A stretch of DNA of 64,000 bases from Gigaspora rosea (GCA_003550325.1 QKWP01000064.1:63601-127600); one strand, 5' to 3'. Positions 1 to 12,744 are shown, numbered from the stretch's first letter. Notes: a model not told the origin generated them from the sequence alone. Numbers and translations are program-made.

Positions 1-94
1 TATTGAATCAAATTTATCTGACCTAATTAGCAACTCGACTAAAATCTCTGAACAAAATTTAACTTGAAATCAATTCGTTTATAATAGATTTACT

Positions 95-191
95 ACAGTT
101 TGTTCATTTTATATGTTCGTTTCGTTTGCCTCTTTTCTGGGAGCCCTGAAAAGTGATGTTAACCAGATAATTAACTTCGAATGACCTAAAT
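95..191 (+). repeat. Direct repeat, copy 1 (partner at 2200-2312)
   Basis: Shares with 2200-2312 the ordered blocks TTTGTTCATTTT, TTCGTTTC, CCTGAAAAGTGATGTTAAC (CCTGGAAAGTG... in the partner) and a block ending in GGCCTAA/GACCTAA. The two copies are clearly diverged. Family unknown. Confidence 0.6.
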
Positions 192-292
192 ATTTAACTA
201 TTAAAATAGAATTAAATATTATATTAATTGTAATATAGACTAATATTAAAAAAAATTTTAAAATATAACCACTAGAGCAATTTTACTATATA

Positions 293-339
293 AGTACTAT
301 ACGTACTGTATGTACTGTACGTACTGTACGTACTGTACG
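293..339 (+). repeat. Tandem GTACTGTAC microsatellite
   Basis: About five units of the 9-bp self-complementary motif GTACTGTAC; the first unit is slightly altered. Confidence 0.85.
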
Positions 340-1092
340 CTAAAAAAATTTGGACATCATATAAATGGCACATCACTAATCAAGATCACTGGGATTAATA
401 GTTGTATTTGTGTACAAGTTGAACCTTCATTTCCAACGGTCCAGGATATTCTTATTAAGGAATTTACCTCAGGGACACGGAAAAGTTTGTTTTAATGATA
501 CACGCGATCAGGTCAATAAAATAAAAATAGAAAAGATGCATATGATCTGGCCCATCAAAAAAAACGTGCCTTATATACAAGGCAACATGACACTGCATGT
601 CATGTACTTATGGAGAAACAATAGCCGATACCATGGTGCTGGTAATTATCGTATAGTGGTAGTAATATCGATACGGTAGTACGGGAATGAATCAAATATT
701 TTTCAGATGTTTTGGGGCCGCAATAGCCGCCCAAAACACTGAAAGATAGGGAACAATTTATTTTTAAAATGGCAAATTTATTATGGCGAATTAATTTCAA
801 GTTAAAATTTAGTCTCGAGGCTCTAGCCGAGTTTAGGGATGGATCACTGCACAGAATTTTTGAGAGGCTGCGCAATGCGATTTTTAAAATTTAGTCTAGT
901 GGGCATAATACTGGTCAGCTTGCATAATGTCGCAGGTTGCGCAGTAGAATCGAAAATTGTTCGACTTACCCATCCGGCCAGACAAATTTGATTCAGTAGT
1001 TTACATTGCATTTCTCTCACAAAAGAGAGAGCAAGAAAAAGAAATTATTATATACCGTATTCATCAGAAAATAAGCGCCACTTGTACAATTT

Positions 1093-1180
1093 TTACAGCC
1101 AAAATTCTCGTGATCTAGTCGGATCTGCATAATTTTTAAGTATAGATTCGATCACTAGATCACGAGAATTTTGGCTGTAA
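1093..1180. repeat. Perfect 27-bp inverted repeat with 34-bp loop
   Basis: Arms 1093-1119 and 1154-1180 are exact reverse complements (core AAAATTCTCGTGATCTAGT). The loop is 34 bp. No target duplication was evident. Exact arms suggest a recent origin or active homogenisation. Confidence 0.85.
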
Positions 1181-2199
1181 ATTATTTTAGAGTAATACTG
1201 AATAGATTTAACTATTTTTATTTTATTTTTCGGAAAGTATCGGATATTTACTCAAATTTCGATTTCGTCTCGGCCTTGCTCGTCTTTTATGTTCATTCAT
1301 TTTCTTTTCGGAAAATTTCGACTCACATAAATTGCCACCTTAGCATATCTATTTTTGCTTAAGTATGCAAGATTTGCAAAGCATTAGGCTAATTTCCTTG
1401 GTCGATATAAATGGTATAAATTGTGAGATCATCTGGTATTTACATTGGTTTTAACTTTTTGGGAGAGGATAAAATTAACCGAGGACTTAATCTCGAATGG
1501 CCTAATTATATTCTAATTTTTATTTTATTTTTAATTTGGCATTTTCACATATTCATTTACCATGGGACCGCCAAAGGGGAGACGCTAAAAGGGTTGGACT
1601 GCTGCCGCCGCATTAGCAGCAAGCTCTATAATGCGGACTGCGCAGTCTGTGCAGTAGATTAAAAAAATCTTCTATGGTTAAATCTCCATAAAAAAAAAAT
1701 AGCTTTACAAAAAGCGCTACTTCTCTAAAAATTTATAATTATAAAATGATTTCCTGTCCTTAATAACCAAACCTGTGGTTTAAATTTAAATTTAAAGCTA
1801 AACTGATGGAGCAATAGTGTTTTAAACTTTGGCACTTTATAAAAAAATTTGTAAATAAGTAAACGTATGGTTCATGTCACCTATACTCAACAAACATCTT
1901 GATGATTATTGGTCAAAATTAATTGCCACCAAAAAAAAAAAAGATAGTCTGAAATTCAACTATACTTCACAAATTAACGATCAATCAATAAAAGTAAACC
2001 GTGAATCTGAAAAAAAAGTGATTTACTATTATTACCTATTACGGTTTACATATTTAACACCTAAATTAAAAAACAAGATGTTATTCGAAGTTATATGAAT
2101 TTTTTGATTAATTTTTCGGTTAAGCAAAATGAACTACCAATCAAAACGCTGGATGACTCTCGCCAATCACCTGATTTGCATCAACCAATGAAATTGGTC

Positions 2200-2312
2200 C
2201 AACTTTGTTCATTTTTATACATTCGTTTCATATATTTTAACCCTCCTCCGCTCCCCTCCCGAAAGTCCTGGAAAGTGATGTTAACTGAAGAATCAACTTC
2301 AAACGGCCTAAG
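2200..2312 (+). repeat. Direct repeat, copy 2 (partner at 95-191)
   Basis: Diverged copy of the block at 95-191, with a pyrimidine-rich insertion before the shared AAAGTGATGTTAAC segment. Confidence 0.6.
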
Positions 2313-2977
2313 TGACACGAATCATATAGCTTTCTTTGTTGACCAATCAAATCATCTTATCAAGACCACGTGGTATACTAAATTTTATAAATTTTATTAA
2401 TATCGGAGCTAACCGAAAAAAATTTGTTTATTTTTAACTTGCTCGTATTTTAGGTTAAGTGAAAGCCTTCTTCCGGCTTATTCCGTTAAGATTACTAGAG
2501 AAAAAAAAGTGAACAAAGTCACGTGATCGAAGATTTAAACTCATATTTGCTCATCCCTAGATATAAACCGAAAAATTAATTTCGAACGGCCTAGGCACTG
2601 TCTAGAGAATTTCTAGTATAATGTACCATCAACAAGAGCAGAAAAAATAAAAGTCAGTAAGAAACAGACCCATTAGAGTGAGTGATTACTAAGCATATTT
2701 AAAAATGTCAGAAAAGCTTTAATCTCCCAATTTAGAAATTTATTCATCTAAGCCTTGAATAACTAAACGTTATCATGCCATTTTTTGTGGCAGTTTGGCT
2801 TTGAAGTTATTTATGGGTTTGGTACATTATTTATGTTCCACGAATTCATCAGCATGCAAGAATTGCGTGATCTATATGCGCGTCCAAATTTGTGCAAAGT
2901 CATGTCTACAGTAATCTTAAATCAATTTATAGAAACAATTGATTTTTGATTTAAATTTTTATCCTTTACCAAGCATT

Positions 2978-5900
2978 ATGACTTTGTTTGCCTTCTTTGC
3001 TCAGATTCAAATTGGTTCCAAAGTGACGGCACAATTTTTTTATTGCCTTGCAATTTTTTGTGCTTCTCACCGGACTTTTGTAATAGTTCTATCAATCTCT
3101 ATATTTTTACCTTTGTGTTATCCCGCCTTCGATACTTATTACTTAAATCCTGTGAGAGATGTCAACAATACGCCTTTTTTTTGGGAGGTACCTTCATCCA
3201 GGTCACAAACATCAAGGAAAAGTTTTGTTGAAAAATATGGCATTCAACCTTCATTTCGCGTAGAGCAGGTTATCATAAAGGTAGCTAACTCGGAGGAATA
3301 CAATAAAGGTAGCAATTTTGGTGTTTTGGAAAAGGATTTATTATTATGGACTTTATATCTGCAAGAAAGAATTATGAATACTGTTGTAACGTATTCAAAT
3401 CCCTCTTCATTGGCTACAAAAGAATATACCCTTTCAGATTTATGTCTCAAACCTCTTGATAGTGATAAATGTTTGATCTATTCTCCACTTGACTATTGGT
3501 CGAATAATGCCAACCATCTTTTTTCTGGCCCATCCATTCTTAAAATACTCTCACTAACAAACAAAAAATCCTCTTTTGGAATGCCCGTTCCTTTAAATTC
3601 GGTCTTTGGAAATGCTGTATATGAAGGAAAGAAAATTGTTAGTGCAGATTCAATAATCTTAACTTATTTTTTGAAAGGCATGGAGGATTGCAATGAAAGT
3701 CAGATAATGGCCATTTGGGAAGCAATTTGGGAACAAATAATTAACGATACAGACACTAATTGTCGACTTGGTGATGATTGCATCATAAGTGTAAATATGA
3801 ACTATCAAGGAGAACTAGAGCATTTATCTTTTAATGTATGAATCTTTTGTCTATTTGTATTACCATTCGCACCGTCTTTCAGGCAAATTTGCTTGTAAAT
3901 TGTCATGGTAAATCTATGATCAATCGAGCTATTAAATTGTAATGAATCATAGTCTATATAAGTCATTTTAACACATGATAATTGGGACGGTGTAGGTGAT
4001 AATTTTTTTATGCATAATCTTCTCATATTCTCATATTAAGAAAATACTTAATTTCACAGTCAGACAGGAATGGTTTTTTAACCAAACAGGCTCTTCTTAT
4101 GTTGGCATACTTGATTTTTCCCCTATCTATCCTCTCTACAGCTCGTCTTGATTCCGTCAGGTCTAAAGTTGGCCTCATTTTCTCTGCTGTGGCTCATATA
4201 TTTGCTTCGTTAATTATGTCTGTTAGCATATGTTCTCTATTGGGCATCACATTAACATTTGCTTCTGTATCTTGGTATGATGAGGGATTTGGAAATCGAT
4301 CATAATATATAGATATGTACGAAAATAATAATATTTGTTGTTTGTTAGGAAGCTATTGCCTTTTATCCTTATCCTGATCGGTGTCGAGAATACGTTGATT
4401 TTGACAAATGCTGTAACAACGATTCCCATGCAATTGAATGTAGAAGAACGTGTCGCTAAAGGTTGCGTATTTGAGCCTTTTTCTGATCAGTCTTTTTTTT
4501 AATTTTTTTAATTTTTATTAACACACATGATGCGCCTTTTTAGGTCTTGAAAAAGTTGGGTATACTATTACAAAAATGTTCATAAGTTGGATCTTGGTGT
4601 TACTGATATTTTCAGTGACAAGTATTGATTCGATTCAAGAATTCTGCATTTTCACATCAATTGCCATGGTTATCGACTATATGCTACAAATATTCTTTTT
4701 CGTAACAGTTTTGTCCATTGATCTTCAATTGTTAGAATTAGAGGTATAATGACATTTACGATTTATTATGTAACGATTTCTTTTATACTTAAGTTATACC
4801 GGTACAATGAATTTTAATTGCCTTCTATCATTCACTGCAAAAGACGATATGCACTTATTGCAATGATAATGATTATACAGATAGAGATGTTATTCCGCCT
4901 TCAAAAACAGTCAACTATGGCCGTAGGATTGGTGTTTCATTGGTGGTATGTATAAATTATTGATGTTTATGACTACGTATCATTTTTTTTCTTATTAGAT
5001 ATAGGTAAAGTATGCTGTTCCTTCCACTACAAAAGGCTCTTATCTTCCTGGTAGCAGCGACGAATGTTCATCACGCCAATATTGAATTTCCATATCTTAA
5101 ATCTGTCTTGAGCAATTTGATTGGTAATTCTATAGATTTTCCAGATATGCATACAAACATCACTTTCTGGGAAATATCAATGGATCAAACTGCTAGCGAA
5201 TTTTGGAGCATGGTTAATCCGGACAAAAAAGATCAGTTTGTCGAAATTTTGCCTACTAGACTTTTAACTTTGTTTTATGATATTGAACAAGATGATATAT
5301 ATCATCAATTCATTGATGTAAATTGGAGATTAAGTATAAGGACATACATAAAAACTTTTATTTGGTCTCTCAAATTTATTATATCTCCTGTTATTGGAAT
5401 AGTATTTACTATGCCTATTCCGATGGGGCTCTCATCATTTGAGAACCTAGTAATTCGAGTTACCAGATTTTTTGAAAAAACAAATAATGATAAAGACACT
5501 TCACCTTCTGAAAGTTCTAGCTTGTATGATACCACACCTCAAATTATAACTTTGCGTGGTCGTCATTCAGCCGATGTGGATTGCCTTTGTGCAAACTTTA
5601 GTGGCATTATAATTACAAGTGCTACTGACAGGAATATTACGTCATGGAGTGGAATGAAAGGTACACCATTAAGAAAACTTGAAAGATATATGCGTCGATG
5701 TTCGACTTGTAAATGTGATAGTACTGGAGGGCTGAAAAGATGTATTTCTTGGCCGGTTAGAACTATGTGTATGAATGAAAATATTGCTGCAGCTGGGTTT
5801 GAAGATGGAGTGGTGCGAGTATGGGACGTAAATTCAGGACAAGTTATTTATATCTTGAAAGATACGGTTGAAGATGTCGAACAAATAATGTCAATATTTA

Positions 5901-7360
5901 ATAATGATAAAACGATAAACGAACGGGTTACATGTTTACAAATTATACCATCGACTTTACACTCTTATGATTATAAGTCTAAAAAATTGTTGGATCAGAA
6001 AGTACCTGCTATGCTTTTGGCAACTTACCGAAATGGCTATTTTCGAGAATGGAATCTTGTTTCTGGTCAAATTTCCCACATAGTTTTCACGAATCAAAAA
6101 GGTGGTATCAGTTATCTCTTTATAGTTGATGATCAAGATGGGATACGTGTTTTTACTGGGGCAAGAGACGGGTCTGTCAAATGCTGGATTCGTACAGTTG
6201 ATTTTGACAATAATACTGATTCAAGTTGTAATGAACTACGCAATAGTGTGTGGAAATTGCTCTATACATTACCTGGAGAATTAGGAAATGCAATTACTAG
6301 TGTAAGTGCTAAAGTGATAAAAACTAAAAAGGATTGTTTTGGCGTTGTAGTTACTGGAGCTGCAGACGGAGAGGTTAGAGTATATGATTACTTTACAGGC
6401 CAATCTATAGGAACATTAAGTTATGGAATTTCAGGAAAACAGAAACTCGTAAAAGAACGTGAAAAACAACAGAAAAAATCTAAAGACTTCTCTTCAGATG
6501 AAGAATACGAAGATGAATATGAATTTTTGGAAGAAACTGAAGATATTGATTCACATCAGGATGCAATTATAAATATTATAATTCATCCGCTTAAAGAAGA
6601 AAGTTGTCCATGTGGTGATATTGAAGCGATTGGAGGTTTTTTAATAATAACTTCGTCGTTAGATGAAAAAGTGAATTTTTGGCAATTATCCCGAAATTTT
6701 GTGGACTGTTCGTGCATGACATCCCACCTAGAAGATGACTACGATAATGTGGATACCTTAGAAAGACTTCAAAAAGTTTTTCTTGGACATATAAAACAAC
6801 CCGGTGGTTCAGTAATCGTGTTTCTTAAAGGACATATAATTGGAGTTCGTCGTGTTATAAATCCAAATGAGTTTAAGAAAAGGAGTCATGGTGGTGAAGG
6901 TGAATGGGAAGTCTGGACTTTTGATATCAACGACCCTCGTGTATTTAAGTCAATTGAAGAGGAAGACCATGACGGTGAATGTAAAGTTAAAACTATTCCA
7001 TTGGTTAGCGAAAATGATTTGACAATGGAAGAACAACAAAAAAAGGAGAAAAAAATGTATGTACGAAAAGAACGCAAAAATGTGTGGAAATTAAAGGCAA
7101 ATGGGAATTACGTCTTAAATTCATCATCTCCTTCCCATATTCACAATTTTAGGCAACGAAGTCAGAGGCAACATGCTTATCCAAATAATAATTACAATGG
7201 TCGAAAATTATCGTCATTTAAAGAGGAAGATGATGAAATGAACGAGATACTGCCATTTGCTTATATCCGACGAATTGTCAAAGTAGGTGACGATGGAATA
7301 GCTGTCACTTATGGCAATTTTGTAAAAGTTGTATTGTTTAAAGAGCTAAACGACGGTTAG
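2978..7360 (+). CDS. SCAP: SCAP, SREBP cleavage-activating protein (sterol-sensing domain plus WD40)
   Basis: Model: exons 2978-3835, 4060-4274, 4349-4461, 4544-4743, 4844-4945 and 5036-7360, all GT-AG with phases that match, giving 1270 residues (human SCAP 1279). The family escorts SREBP from ER to Golgi when sterol is low. Visible features: first membrane span about residues 34-50; a lumenal loop with SPLDYWSNN resembling human SPGNFWQND; a sterol-sensing domain at about 295-460 with LIMSVSICSLLGI, LPFILILIGVENTLILT, IDSIQEFC and FFFVTVLSID; later spans near 485-507 and 597-625; then a WD40 region from about 664 to the end, split by an acidic stretch near 984-1006. Human D428 and D443 appear kept as D440 and D455. 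I start at 2978 because it is the first ATG in the frame, just before the first span. The exon 5 borders and the 5036 acceptor are the least certain: 5036 was chosen over nearer AG sites because it keeps the frame and makes the seventh span continuous. No other gene adjoins closely. Confidence 0.93.
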
Positions 7361-7476
7361 AGTGACAATTTATGTAAAAAAAATAGAACAAAAAAAAAAC
7401 AAACCCAATGCGTTCTGGCCCGGAATTTTAGAATTGAAACCATTTAACCATATAAAAGTTTAAGAAATTTTTAGGC

Positions 7477-7529
7477 AGTGGACATATATCGTTAACTTAG
7501 TAAGAAAATAAATTTAGATGGAAGCATAA
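7477..7529 (-). repeat. Fragment of the S foldback repeat
   Basis: GTGGACATATATCGTTAACT followed by TAGTAAGAAAA and TTTAGATGGAAGCA matches the inner part of the S repeats at 28.6-30.2 kb and 57.4-58.0 kb, in the reverse orientation. It lies about 120 bp past the SCAP stop, so it may fall within the SCAP 3' untranslated region. Confidence 0.7.
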
Positions 7530-8060
7530 ATATATAAAAATTTATTATAAAATTGATTTTATTTGATTTTTATTATAAAAAATGAGTTTGCAGGAATTTG
7601 GACAGAAAGTACGTCTGCATGATCAATTGCGAGCTTTTTGGTTAGAGCCGCATTTTCATGTACATACACATGTATTTCAATAAAAAAATGAAAATTAAAC
7701 CTCATTTTATAATAATATTACATTAATAACATAAGAGCAATTAAAAGTTGCATAATTTTTTATGGCTGCTGGAGGCACTAGACAATTGAAATCAACACTA
7801 GTCGTCTCTCTATATCAAACCTCTATACACCTGAACTCCGGATATAGTGAACTAAACAAACGTTCGGAACACTGGATATAACGAACTTATTATCCGGAAC
7901 GAAGCGGGAGATTCATATTTCTAGCGTTTGATGACCGAAATTACGGGTTTAATAAAAAAAAACCCCCCAAAACGTAGTCACCAATATTAATAAAGCTGAT
8001 ATATTATTTGGCAGTATAATAATTTTTGGTCTATATTATTAAAAAAGGTTATAGTAGCAA

Positions 8061-8430
8061 TCATGATGATAACGAAACGAGTAATTGACCGATATCAGCC
8101 AGAGTAGCAATGACGTCCCGGGAAATTTGCAACGATTGTTGTGCTGAAGCAAGCTTACTGTGAGTAAGAAAAGGGTGAGAAATAAAAAGTTATGAGAAGC
8201 ATGAAGTAGAGAAATGATAGAATTATGTATCATCTGTCTCTGGTGGATTGGGGAAGAGAAACTTTAGCTTGTTTGGGCTTAATATCAAGTATTTGTTCCT
8301 TTTGATTATAAATACTTCTTTCGTTATTCTTATGTAATTGGCATATGTCCGTGTATGATTTTTGAGACGTTTGATGATGAAATTGTTGATCATCAACAAA
8401 ATTCGCTTCGACAGCTACCAGTATGACCAT
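8061..8430 (-). CDS. Doubtful small gene, two possible exons
   Basis: On the minus strand, a 66-codon frame runs from an ATG at 8430 to about 8230 and includes NERSIYNQKEQILDIKPKQ. Downstream, a good acceptor (TTTTCTTACTCACAG) precedes 8061-8157, which reads KLASAQQSLQISRDVIATLA and continues DIGQLLVSLSS to a stop, as a plausible amphipathic helix. I could not find a donor that joins the two in frame, so the link is uncertain. No family recognised. It could be a real short helical protein, part of a longer gene, or chance. Confidence 0.25.
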
Positions 8431-8653
8431 GAACCAATCAGATCTCTTCTAACAATCGATTCTCTATGAAACCGTCTAATGCGCACTAACAAAAAAAATT
8501 ATCCGCAAAATTTTGGTATAAGAAAAGTCCTATTTCGGTTATTACTTTAACACTAACATAATGTTTTATGTGTAGATCTGATTGGTGCATCCCCCTTAGC
8601 TGCCGCACGGCAGATTTTGATTGGCTGTACTATATAAACATGCGTTTTTTTTT

Positions 8654-8799
8654 ATCTTTTAGCGATGGTTTCTCAACGACTATCTGATTAATGTTATAAA
8701 CTATTTATATTTCAATTATACAAGTTTGTAGAATTAAATAAAAAAAAAAAGGTTATTAACATTTATCAGATAGTTGCTGAGAATCATCGCTAGAAGATA
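8654..8799. repeat. Imperfect inverted repeat, arms of about 49 bp
   Basis: Left arm 8654-8702 (ATCTTTTAGCGATGGTTTCT...) pairs with right arm 8751-8799 (...GAATCATCGCTAGAAGAT), with an A+T-rich loop of about 48 bp. Probably a small foldback element; no clear target duplication. Confidence 0.7.
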
Positions 8800-8813
8800 T
8801 AAAAAATAAGGAT

Positions 8814-8993
8814 CGTTCGTTCATATGAATGTTAATACTAACGTTCATACAAACGTTAGCGTTAACGTTAATACTAACGTTAACTGTAAATACCAAAGTT
8901 CATACGAATGTTAATACCAACGTTAATACGAACGAATGTTAATACCAACGTTAATACCTAACGTTAATATGAACATTAATACGTTAACATCAG
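8814..8993. repeat. Degenerate array of AACGTTAATAC units
   Basis: The short phrases GTTAATAC, CAACGTT, GAACGTT and GTTCATACGAA recur in both orientations with irregular 6-18 bp spacing. The palindrome AACGTT is the core. The same phrases return at 10018-10071 and 10246-10290. Confidence 0.75.
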
Positions 8994-9150
8994 GAAATAT
9001 AATCTAGAATATATTTAGTAGAAAGCATCGAATTCATAGATTTTATATGCTTTTCTTACATCGAGATAATATTATGAATAATGTAGTTTTAAAAAAAAAA
9101 TAATATATTAGTTATTGCATACGAAGTATTGGACGATTATTATTGGTTGG

Positions 9151-9175
9151 TAACCCAGCCGGTACGGCCGGGTTA
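9151..9175. repeat. TAACCC-GGGTTA hairpin
   Basis: TAACCCAGCCG, GTA, CGGCCGGGTTA: arms of 11 with one mismatch. A related pair of sequences at 39085-39170 forms a longer foldback. Confidence 0.7.
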
Positions 9176-9483
9176 TAACGATCAGAAGGAGAACATAAAA
9201 TACAGCAGTTATTGATTACGTAGTATGCAATAATGGTTTTATTCAATCATTTACTATTTCAGTTTATAAAATAAGATCAATAATTTTATCATATAGAAAA
9301 TACCATAAAATATTTTATTTATTTTATAGACTGATCATAGTAAAGCATTGAATAATGTAAAGATGATTTAAGGGGTAAATAGATACAATCACACGTAATA
9401 TAATATATATTGAATTGTTACCCCTTAATTTATGACAAAAAGATGTATTAATTGCTTGCCATTAAAATTTGGGGATACAATTT

Positions 9484-9527
9484 AGGATCAATCTAGGATC
9501 AATCTAGGATCAACCTAGGACCAATTT
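9484..9527 (+). repeat. Four tandem 11-bp units AGGATCAATCT
   Basis: Units at 9484, 9495, 9506 and 9517; the third and fourth carry one and a few changes respectively. Confidence 0.85.
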
Positions 9528-9620
9528 CGCAAATCCGCCAATATGCATTAGGTAGCATTGTGGTGAATAGTTGATATTTCGTGTCCCCATGGTCAGAACC
9601 CAACGGTTTTTATACCATTC

Positions 9621-9643
9621 AATTCTTCTCGATGAGAGGAATT
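9621..9643. repeat. CTCTCG-type hairpin, copy 1
   Basis: AATTCTTCTCGATGAGAGGAATT, an imperfect palindrome of the same design as 9724-9766 and 9871-9923. Confidence 0.65.
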
Positions 9644-9723
9644 CCCTTTCCATAATATTCTATATATCTAACTGGTTTAATCATGAATATCTCATGACTT
9701 GTTGATCCAAATTGGGCGATCCT

Positions 9724-9766
9724 TATATCAATCGATTCCTCTCGTCGAGAGGAATCGATTGATATA
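9724..9766. repeat. Near-perfect 43-bp palindrome (CTCTCG-type hairpin, copy 2)
   Basis: Arms 9724-9744 and 9746-9766 are exact reverse complements (core ATCGATTCCTCTCG) around one T. Imperfect pairing extends outward to about 9706 and 9785, through CCAAATTGGGCGAT and ATCGCTCAATTTGG. It follows the phrase ATATCTCATGACTTGTTGAT. Confidence 0.85.
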
Positions 9767-9870
9767 AAAATCGCTCAATTTGGGCCACTGAGTCACAAAG
9801 CTGATTATATGTTAACGAATATTAAAAAATTGCATTAACTTCAATATCTCATGACAGCAGTCCGGATCGG

Positions 9871-9923
9871 ATAAAATTTATACATCGATTCCTCTCGATG
9901 AGAGGATTCGAATGGTATAAATT
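9871..9923. repeat. CTCTCG-type hairpin, copy 3
   Basis: AAATTTATACATCGATTCCT, CTCGATGAGAGG and TTCGAATGGTATAAATTT fold as an imperfect palindrome. It follows the phrase AATATCTCATGACAGCAGTC, the same kind of lead-in as copy 2. Confidence 0.65.
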
Positions 9924-10017
9924 TCATTCAATTCTGATCACAGGATCACATGATTTCTATATAATTTAATGTAGAAACGCATTGATTCATCGGATTTTAT
10001 ATTGATATTTTATATTA

Positions 10018-10290
10018 ATGATGAATACGAACGTTAACTGTTAATACCAACGTTAATACGAACGTTAACAATCGTATAAAACACTACCTTTTTATTTATT
10101 CTACAGCTTTTTTTTTTATTACTGATTATAATTATTAAAATATACTAATACCAATCGTATAATACCAACTTTTTATTTATTTACAATTGTTTTTTTATTA
10201 CTATTATTATAATATACTAAGCAATGAGCAATGACATTAATACCACCTTCGTATGAACGTTAATACCAACGTTCATACGAACGTTAATCC
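10018..10290. repeat. Further AACGTT-rich clusters
   Basis: Two clusters (10018-10071 and about 10232-10290) repeat the phrases of 8814-8993 (GAACGTTAACTGTTAATACC, GAACGTTAATACCAACGTTC). Between them is A+T-rich filler with poly(T) runs. Confidence 0.65.
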
Positions 10291-12744
10291 AACCTCTTAA
10301 CGTTAGTCTCAATCTTGACCTTAACGAACATCGAAAAGCAACGTAAAAAACTCCGGAAAAAGCTCCAAAAGAACCATGAAAGAGGCACCAAAAAAACAAC
10401 TGAAAAGCTTCACGAAAGAGAGCTCAGATAGGCGAAAAAATAAACAATATAAAAATGCGTTAAGAAGAACAAATTATTGAGGAGATAATTTCTTGGGTAC
10501 AAAAAAAAAAAATCCCAGCAGTGAAAAACTAGTAACAAAAAAGTGGAAGTTAGGGTCAATGCGCAGACCCGCTTTTTGATCACGTTATTTACCATCATTT
10601 AGTTATACACACCCGTTCTTGATATCGGTTTTAAAAAATCGATTGACTTTGCCGGCTAAATCAAATCCCTAAATCGAGAAGTACTATCACAGAGTGGTTT
10701 TTCATACAGAATTTGTCCAGTCACATATATAACAATTCTAATGCATCGGTTTGCAAAATTCTAGTGATTTGACTAATTAACTAGTTGCAATTCATATGTT
10801 TCATAATATAATATCATTCGATTCAAATTTTGCAAAGGGATCTAGTAATCAATTTCATGGATATTAACGAACATACTTGAGAAAGTTATACTCGTTTTTT
10901 AGTATTTTGACATTTTCTCAAACATTTAGCAGGTATGTTGAGTATTATAATGTAGAATTTGCAGAATTCTGGACACAATAAAGTACTCTCACAGAATTAA
11001 GCAAAATATTCACATTAAGTTGTAGCACCAATGAAATTAAGAAATTAGGGATTGCTTGGAAACAATGGTTCCTATCTTTTCTCTGGTACCGCATTTCAAA
11101 CGGTAAATCTTTTTTCTAAAGCCAAATCAGTGGGATAACCAGAGCATACGTTCAATTTGTACACTTTGAGATGTTATTAACTTGGCAATCCAAGTTTTGT
11201 TCATTGTTCAAGGTTTTGTAACAAAACATTCCTTTTTAAATTCCATCTCAACATAATGTTTTGCCATTTGTCGTATCTGGTATGTATGACGTACTACTGT
11301 GCTGCACGTACGTATTTACGTACGTGGGGGGTTGATCATCAGATCAACCGATATTATTTAAATATGCATACAAAATTTTCTTCCATGGATCTGTAATTGT
11401 AGTACGTACGTACGTTATGCAAACAATTTTTTTATGACGTAACAAAAACTTTATTATAAATTTTTGTAACATATCGCTATAAACCTACTCAATAACTATT
11501 TCTAAATAAGGAGATACCGTACTTGAAATGTAACGACAATTCTTATATACACGTGCCCGATCCAATACCAAACATCCTTATTATATATTATTTAAGTGAT
11601 TGCATGTATGTTTATCGATACGAATGATTTCGCAATTTTATCAGATAATTTTTTCTAACTATAGTATACGCAATCAACAAAAAAACAAGATCATAAAAAT
11701 TCCAAAACTTTTATATTCTTTACAACAATCTAAAATTTACTAAACCTCCACATAATTAAACAAAGGTTATCGTATCTTGATTGTGAAATAATTTCAATTC
11801 TGAATAATATCAGTTTGTAAAATAAAAATAAAAAAAATAAAAATAAAAATTCGGTAGATTTTGGGTTAAAAACAAAGAAGTTTCAAGCGTTTAAATAGTG
11901 AAACATAACTTTTGTAATAAAACAAAAGATCATAATTAATTCATTTAATTTATTAATGAATTATAAATTCTTTAAAAAGGTTTTTTTTTCAATTTGACAA
12001 GTTGTACTACTGAAACTAAAGTTTTTTTTGTAAATACATAAAAAATAATCTACAACATATTTGTGGTCCAGACAACCAAATTTGGTAAGTAGTTTTTATT
12101 TATTACACTTAACTAAGCCTCACATAATAACAAGTCTTTGAAATGTGAGTTCCTTTTTGGACGTATAAATGCATTAAAATTTCGGCTTAAATATGGAATA
12201 GTTTACCAGGTCGTTTTACAAAATAATTGCAAGTTTTAGTTTAGTTTAATAGTTCACCTGATCTATTTATGTTAGTTGTGAATAACTCGGGCCCTGTCAA
12301 AAAACATATACGATTAATTAAAACAATGTATGTACATTCGTACAAAATTCTTTAAATTATTGATTTAAAATCAGGTATGTACGTACGTATATGCTATATG
12401 CGCCCATGAGCTTTCTCAAGCACACATATGACGTATTTCATAACACATGGTGAAACTAGGGGGTTAAGTTTGTATTGAAGGTTTTGTGACTGAATGTTAC
12501 TAAAATAGAAAGTATATACTTGAAAAACAGAAGAAACTATATATTGAAAAAAATTTCTGTAATGTATTCTGTATTAATATTTTCAATTGTACAGTAAATC
12601 ACTTATTAGTTTTTCTTTTAATTGATCGTAAAAACCAATAATAAAACAATAATTACAACTTAGATTAATCTATTACTTATTTGGTAAATTCGTAACATTT
12701 GTCTGAATTTTGTTGTAAAATAAAAGCTAGTGTGGCAATCAGAT

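Larger units (their letters stand above)
1..2977. other. Intergenic region upstream of the SCAP gene
   Basis: No convincing coding region. Open frames here are short and resemble no family I know. The stretch is A+T-rich and holds a short tandem repeat, one perfect hairpin and a diverged direct repeat (listed separately). Related GC-richer patches near 890-960 and 1600-1660 share fragments ending in GCGCAGTAGA and GTGCAGTAGA, so they are probably remnants of one repeat. The SCAP promoter and 5' leader must lie in the last few hundred bases, but no clear regulatory site could be identified. Confidence 0.6.
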
